Assembly: GCA_964391015.1 (NCBI GenBank)
Contig: CAYMKU010000018.1
Location: 1-64,000, forward strand
Length of the DNA: 64,000 nt
DNA from: XYD12-FULL-36-8 sp964391015
GTDB lineage: Bacteria; Bacteroidota; Ignavibacteria; Ignavibacteriales; Ignavibacteriaceae
Reading direction: 5' to 3'
The notes beneath the pieces are model-generated. The model made no database searches, was not told the origin of the DNA, and saw nothing but the letters and a program-made list of their open reading frames with translations. Shown piece by piece: positions 61,342 through 64,000 of this stretch. How positions within the stretch are numbered: position 1 is the first letter of the stretch; every line of letters starts with the position of its first letter. The position numbers were made by a program, and so were the translations under genes.

Positions 61342-63287
61342 ACCTAATAAAAAAATATTTATCAATAGTTATTGGCGCGATTGTTTTCATTGTTTATCTC
61401 ATCACACTTGCACCATCAGTCATACAGATTGATGCGGGTGAACTTGCAACAATTCAAATTACACTTGGCATTGCGCATCCAACAGGCTACCCTCTTTACA
61501 CCATTTTGGGTTATTTATTTTCACTCATACCTTTGCCCTTCACTAAAATTTATCAGATGAACTTATTAGCAGCAATTTATTGCTCTACTGCCATTGGATT
61601 CTTTGTACAGTCGTTAAGGTTGCTGCTGGATAATATTTCTTCGTTTAACCCGCAAAAGATGACTGATTTAAGAAAGCAAAAAAGGAAAACTCGGAAAGGG
61701 AAAGGTGAAAATGTCGATTCTAAAACACTAAAAAATGAATTGTCCGAAACAACAAAACTTTTTGCATCTGTATTTGGTGGTCTTATTCTTGCGTTCAGCA
61801 AAACTTTTTGGTTTCAAGGCACTTCAGTTGAAGTTTATTCACTTCACTTGTTATTAATTTGTATAATTATTTTTGTTTTGTTTAAAGCTTTTCTTCAGAA
61901 TGAATACGAGAATAAAAGCATTCGAAATTATTGGTTTATTCTCGCTATTGTTCTAGCGCTTGGTTTCAGTAATCACATGACGACTCTGTTAATTCTTCCT
62001 GCTATAGCATATTTATTTTTTTCAAAATTCGGATTCGGCAAATACAGTATTTATAAAATGCTATTAATGATTGCACTATTCTTGCCTCTATTGGCTATCA
62101 TCTACAGCTATTTACCTATTCGTGCATCTCAACAACCGATATTGAATTGGGGAAATCCTATTGACATGGAAAGAATTCTAAGACACATGTCGGGAAAACA
62201 ATACCAAGTATGGTTATTCTCTTCAATGGATTCGGCAAAAAAGCAATTAGGTTATTTCTTTTCTACGCTAACAGATGAATTTAACATTGCTTTGATACCA
62301 ATTATTATAGGAGTTTTATTTTCGTACTCATACAGTAAAAAAATTTCTACTTTCCTAATCATAGTTTTTACTTCAACAGTTTTATATTCAATTAATTATG
62401 ATATCGTAGATATTGATTCGTACTTTTTGCTAGCATATATCGCGCTTGCATTTTTCTCTGTGTTCGGAATAATTAAACTTTACTCCATGATGAGAATTTC
62501 GAATCAGAATAAAACTACCATAGCAATAATTTCGCTCACCTTCATTTTGATTTTTACTTCATTCAACTTTAATAAAGTGAATCAGTCCAGCACAAAAATT
62601 TTTGAAGAATATTCAAAATCCTTGTTAAACAGTGTGAATAAAAAATCTATTATCATAAGCTATCAATGGGATTTTTTTATTTCGCCTTCTTACTACTTTC
62701 AGAATGTAGAAGGTTTCCGAAAAGATATTATAGTCATTGATAAAGAACTTCTTCGAAGATCATGGTACTATAATCAGATTGAACGAAATCATCCAAAAAT
62801 TTTTTCCGGTCTTAAAAATGAAGTGAACATGTTTCTGAAAGCGTTAAAACCATTTGAAAGAAGTGAAAATTATAATCCACAATTGCTTGAAAGTCTGTAC
62901 AGACAAATCATGACAAAACTTATCACAACCAACTTTGATAAATACAATGTTTATATCGCTCCGGAAATGGTTGATAATGAAATGCAAAAAGGTGAATTTG
63001 CTTTACCGCAAGATTATTATTTGGTACCGGATTTGTTCCTTTTCAAAGTTGTTAAAACAAGAGAATATGTTCCTGCAAATCAACCCAATTTCAATATTAA
63101 AATCCCTAAGCAAAAAAATTATTACGTGAATTTTGTTGGGGATAAGGTAGGATCGATGTTGGCAAGAAGAGCCGTCTATGAAATGCAGTTCAATTACTCT
63201 GAAAAAGCTAAAGTCTATATTGACAAAATAAAAAGTGATTTTCCTGAATATAATTTATCCCCAGAATTGTTAAAAATTTTAGAATAA
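61338..63287 (+). CDS. DUF2723-family membrane glycosyltransferase-like protein
   Basis: A 649-residue polytopic membrane protein of the DUF2723 family, distantly related to protein O-mannosyltransferases (APSVIQIDAGELATIQITLGIAHPTGYPLY is the family signature with an Asp and Glu in the first periplasmic loop). About ten to twelve membrane segments occupy residues 10-400, with a soluble tail. A TTG start overlaps the glnE stop codon (ATTGA), so the two genes are translationally coupled. The glycosyl donor and acceptor are unknown. Confidence 0.85.
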   Translation: MNLIKKYLSIVIGAIVFIVYLITLAPSVIQIDAGELATIQITLGIAHPTGYPLYTILGYLFSLIPLPFTKIYQMNLLAAIYCSTAIGFFVQSLRLLLDNISSFNPQKMTDLRKQKRKTRKGKGENVDSKTLKNELSETTKLFASVFGGLILAFSKTFWFQGTSVEVYSLHLLLICIIIFVLFKAFLQNEYENKSIRNYWFILAIVLALGFSNHMTTLLILPAIAYLFFSKFGFGKYSIYKMLLMIALFLPLLAIIYSYLPIRASQQPILNWGNPIDMERILRHMSGKQYQVWLFSSMDSAKKQLGYFFSTLTDEFNIALIPIIIGVLFSYSYSKKISTFLIIVFTSTVLYSINYDIVDIDSYFLLAYIALAFFSVFGIIKLYSMMRISNQNKTTIAIISLTFILIFTSFNFNKVNQSSTKIFEEYSKSLLNSVNKKSIIISYQWDFFISPSYYFQNVEGFRKDIIVIDKELLRRSWYYNQIERNHPKIFSGLKNEVNMFLKALKPFERSENYNPQLLESLYRQIMTKLITTNFDKYNVYIAPEMVDNEMQKGEFALPQDYYLVPDLFLFKVVKTREYVPANQPNFNIKIPKQKNYYVNFVGDKVGSMLARRAVYEMQFNYSEKAKVYIDKIKSDFPEYNLSPELLKILE

Positions 63288-63301
63288 AAATATATTGGTC
63301 C

Positions 63302-63970
63302 TTACCTCGGAACGTTTTGAAGAACCAAGTTTAATTCAGGAAGAAAAAACAAGTAGAACAGCCACATTGCAAACCCAATAGAAATTGGAATTACGAGATT
63401 ATCATCAGCTAATCCGTATGAGACATTTTCTATTATTGCTCCAATTCCAGCGGAAACTATTCCAATTAAATATTCAGAAAAACGATACTCAATTTTGGGA
63501 GAAAGTAAAACCACAACTATTCCACTCACAAAAAATGCTAACGTCCCTTCGAAACTTTTGAAAAGAAATTTATGTTTGCCAAACCGCCTGCCAACCAAAG
63601 CAGCCATTGTATCACTAATGATTAGGATTGCAAATGCAGTTACAACAATTACTTTTGGAAATATTAGAACACAGATAAATGCAGAAAGCAAAACATAAGT
63701 AGCACCATTTAGATTACGTTTTTTATGATCAATCTCGTGCTCTCTTAATAAAAAGCCAAATATTTTGTAAAATAATTTACCAATTGAACGGGAAAGATAT
63801 CGTCCAACATCAAGGAACAACGCCATTGCTGTCATTATTCCTAAAATAATCAGCGCTGCACTACGTGGAATAAAATAATAAACAACTGGAATTGAGAGCG
63901 AGCAAAGATGAATTGATTTTCGAAGTAATTCATCTCTGTAATGGATTGTTCCGTTATCAACGTGCGTCAT
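63302..63970 (-). CDS. Dolichol kinase/CTP-dependent lipid kinase-like (SEC59/DGK1/VTE5 family)
   Basis: A 222-residue membrane protein with about seven helices. It has the family start (RDELLRKSIHLCSLSIPVVYYF), the loop GRRFGKHKFLFKSFEGTLAFF and the end ADDNLVIPISIGFAMWL. Family members phosphorylate dolichol, phytol or diacylglycerol with CTP; the bacterial substrate is not known. It is convergent with the DUF2723 gene. The start ATG at 63970 is near the right edge, so a longer form is possible. Confidence 0.8.
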   Translation of the reverse strand: MTHVDNGTIHYRDELLRKSIHLCSLSIPVVYYFIPRSAALIILGIMTAMALFLDVGRYLSRSIGKLFYKIFGFLLREHEIDHKKRNLNGATYVLLSAFICVLIFPKVIVVTAFAILIISDTMAALVGRRFGKHKFLFKSFEGTLAFFVSGIVVVLLSPKIEYRFSEYLIGIVSAGIGAIIENVSYGLADDNLVIPISIGFAMWLFYLFFLPELNLVLQNVPR

Positions 63971-64000
63971 CTTTGGAAATGGATTCTTTCGGCTTCCTTT

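Noticed and set aside
1..64000. tRNA, rRNA, CRISPR arrays, riboswitches.
   Set aside because: No cloverleaf, rRNA segment, regularly spaced direct repeat or aptamer core was recognised by eye; the repeats seen are hairpins or short tandem arrays.

Overview
The window looks like a chromosomal segment of an uncultured or poorly known member of the Ignavibacteria (Ignavibacteriota, the Bacteroidetes/Chlorobi side of the tree). The grounds are low GC content, weak ribosome binding sites, six large secreted proteins ending in a type IX secretion (T9SS) sorting domain with the NYPNPFNP signature, a group II GGGP synthase, and many short dispersed repeats. The assignment is inference from gene style. 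No rRNA, tRNA, CRISPR array, prophage or plasmid gene was recognised.

Layout. 1-8.6 kb: a small TerB-like ORF; threonine catabolism (tdh and kbl, convergent, separated by a four-helix-bundle gene that sits between inverted arrays of a 7-bp repeat); then a cassette of an acetyl-CoA-synthetase-like ligase, a free acyl carrier protein and a second KBL-like alpha-oxoamine synthase; then a class I amidotransferase. 8.6-15.9 kb: a tight minus-strand operon encoding an Hmc-like periplasmic/membrane redox complex (Tat-exported ferredoxin, NrfD-type membrane subunit, 13-heme cytochrome c) followed by its probable signalling arm: a histidine kinase with heme-type motifs in its sensor and a zinc-ribbon insertion in its ATPase domain, and two response regulators carrying GcvH-like domains without the lipoyl lysine. 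16-23 kb: macro-domain protein, beta-CASP nuclease, EamA transporter, a frameshifted REP-associated transposase, glutamine synthetase and enolase, with many REP-like hairpins between them. 23-31 kb: secreted T9SS proteins, a secreted MetX-like hydrolase, a YbaK deacylase and cell-envelope proteins. 31-38.8 kb: TPM protein, thioredoxin, amidase, methyltransferase, Trm112, Tag, diheme cytochrome, OsmC, PPK2. 38.8-43 kb: a zinc/manganese uptake operon with its own outer-membrane protein. 43-48 kb: lipoprotein, GGGPS, GmhA, a truncated DoxX-like gene, a frameshifted T9SS gene, a DUF192 protein and a peptidase-like hydrolase. 48-58 kb: three very large secreted T9SS proteins. 58-64 kb: glnE, a DUF2723 membrane protein and a dolichol-kinase-like protein.

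The most notable signals are: (1) the redox complex with a heme-sensor kinase and two response-regulator/GcvH-like fusions; (2) short tandem heptamer arrays that flank one small gene in inverted orientation and that have entered coding DNA of secreted proteins, including a signal peptide and the T9SS sorting domains; (3) the ligase/ACP/oxoamine-synthase cassette; (4) a decayed REP transposase between inverted REPs; and (5) a glutamine synthetase that appears to lack the usual adenylylation tyrosine in a genome that keeps glnE.
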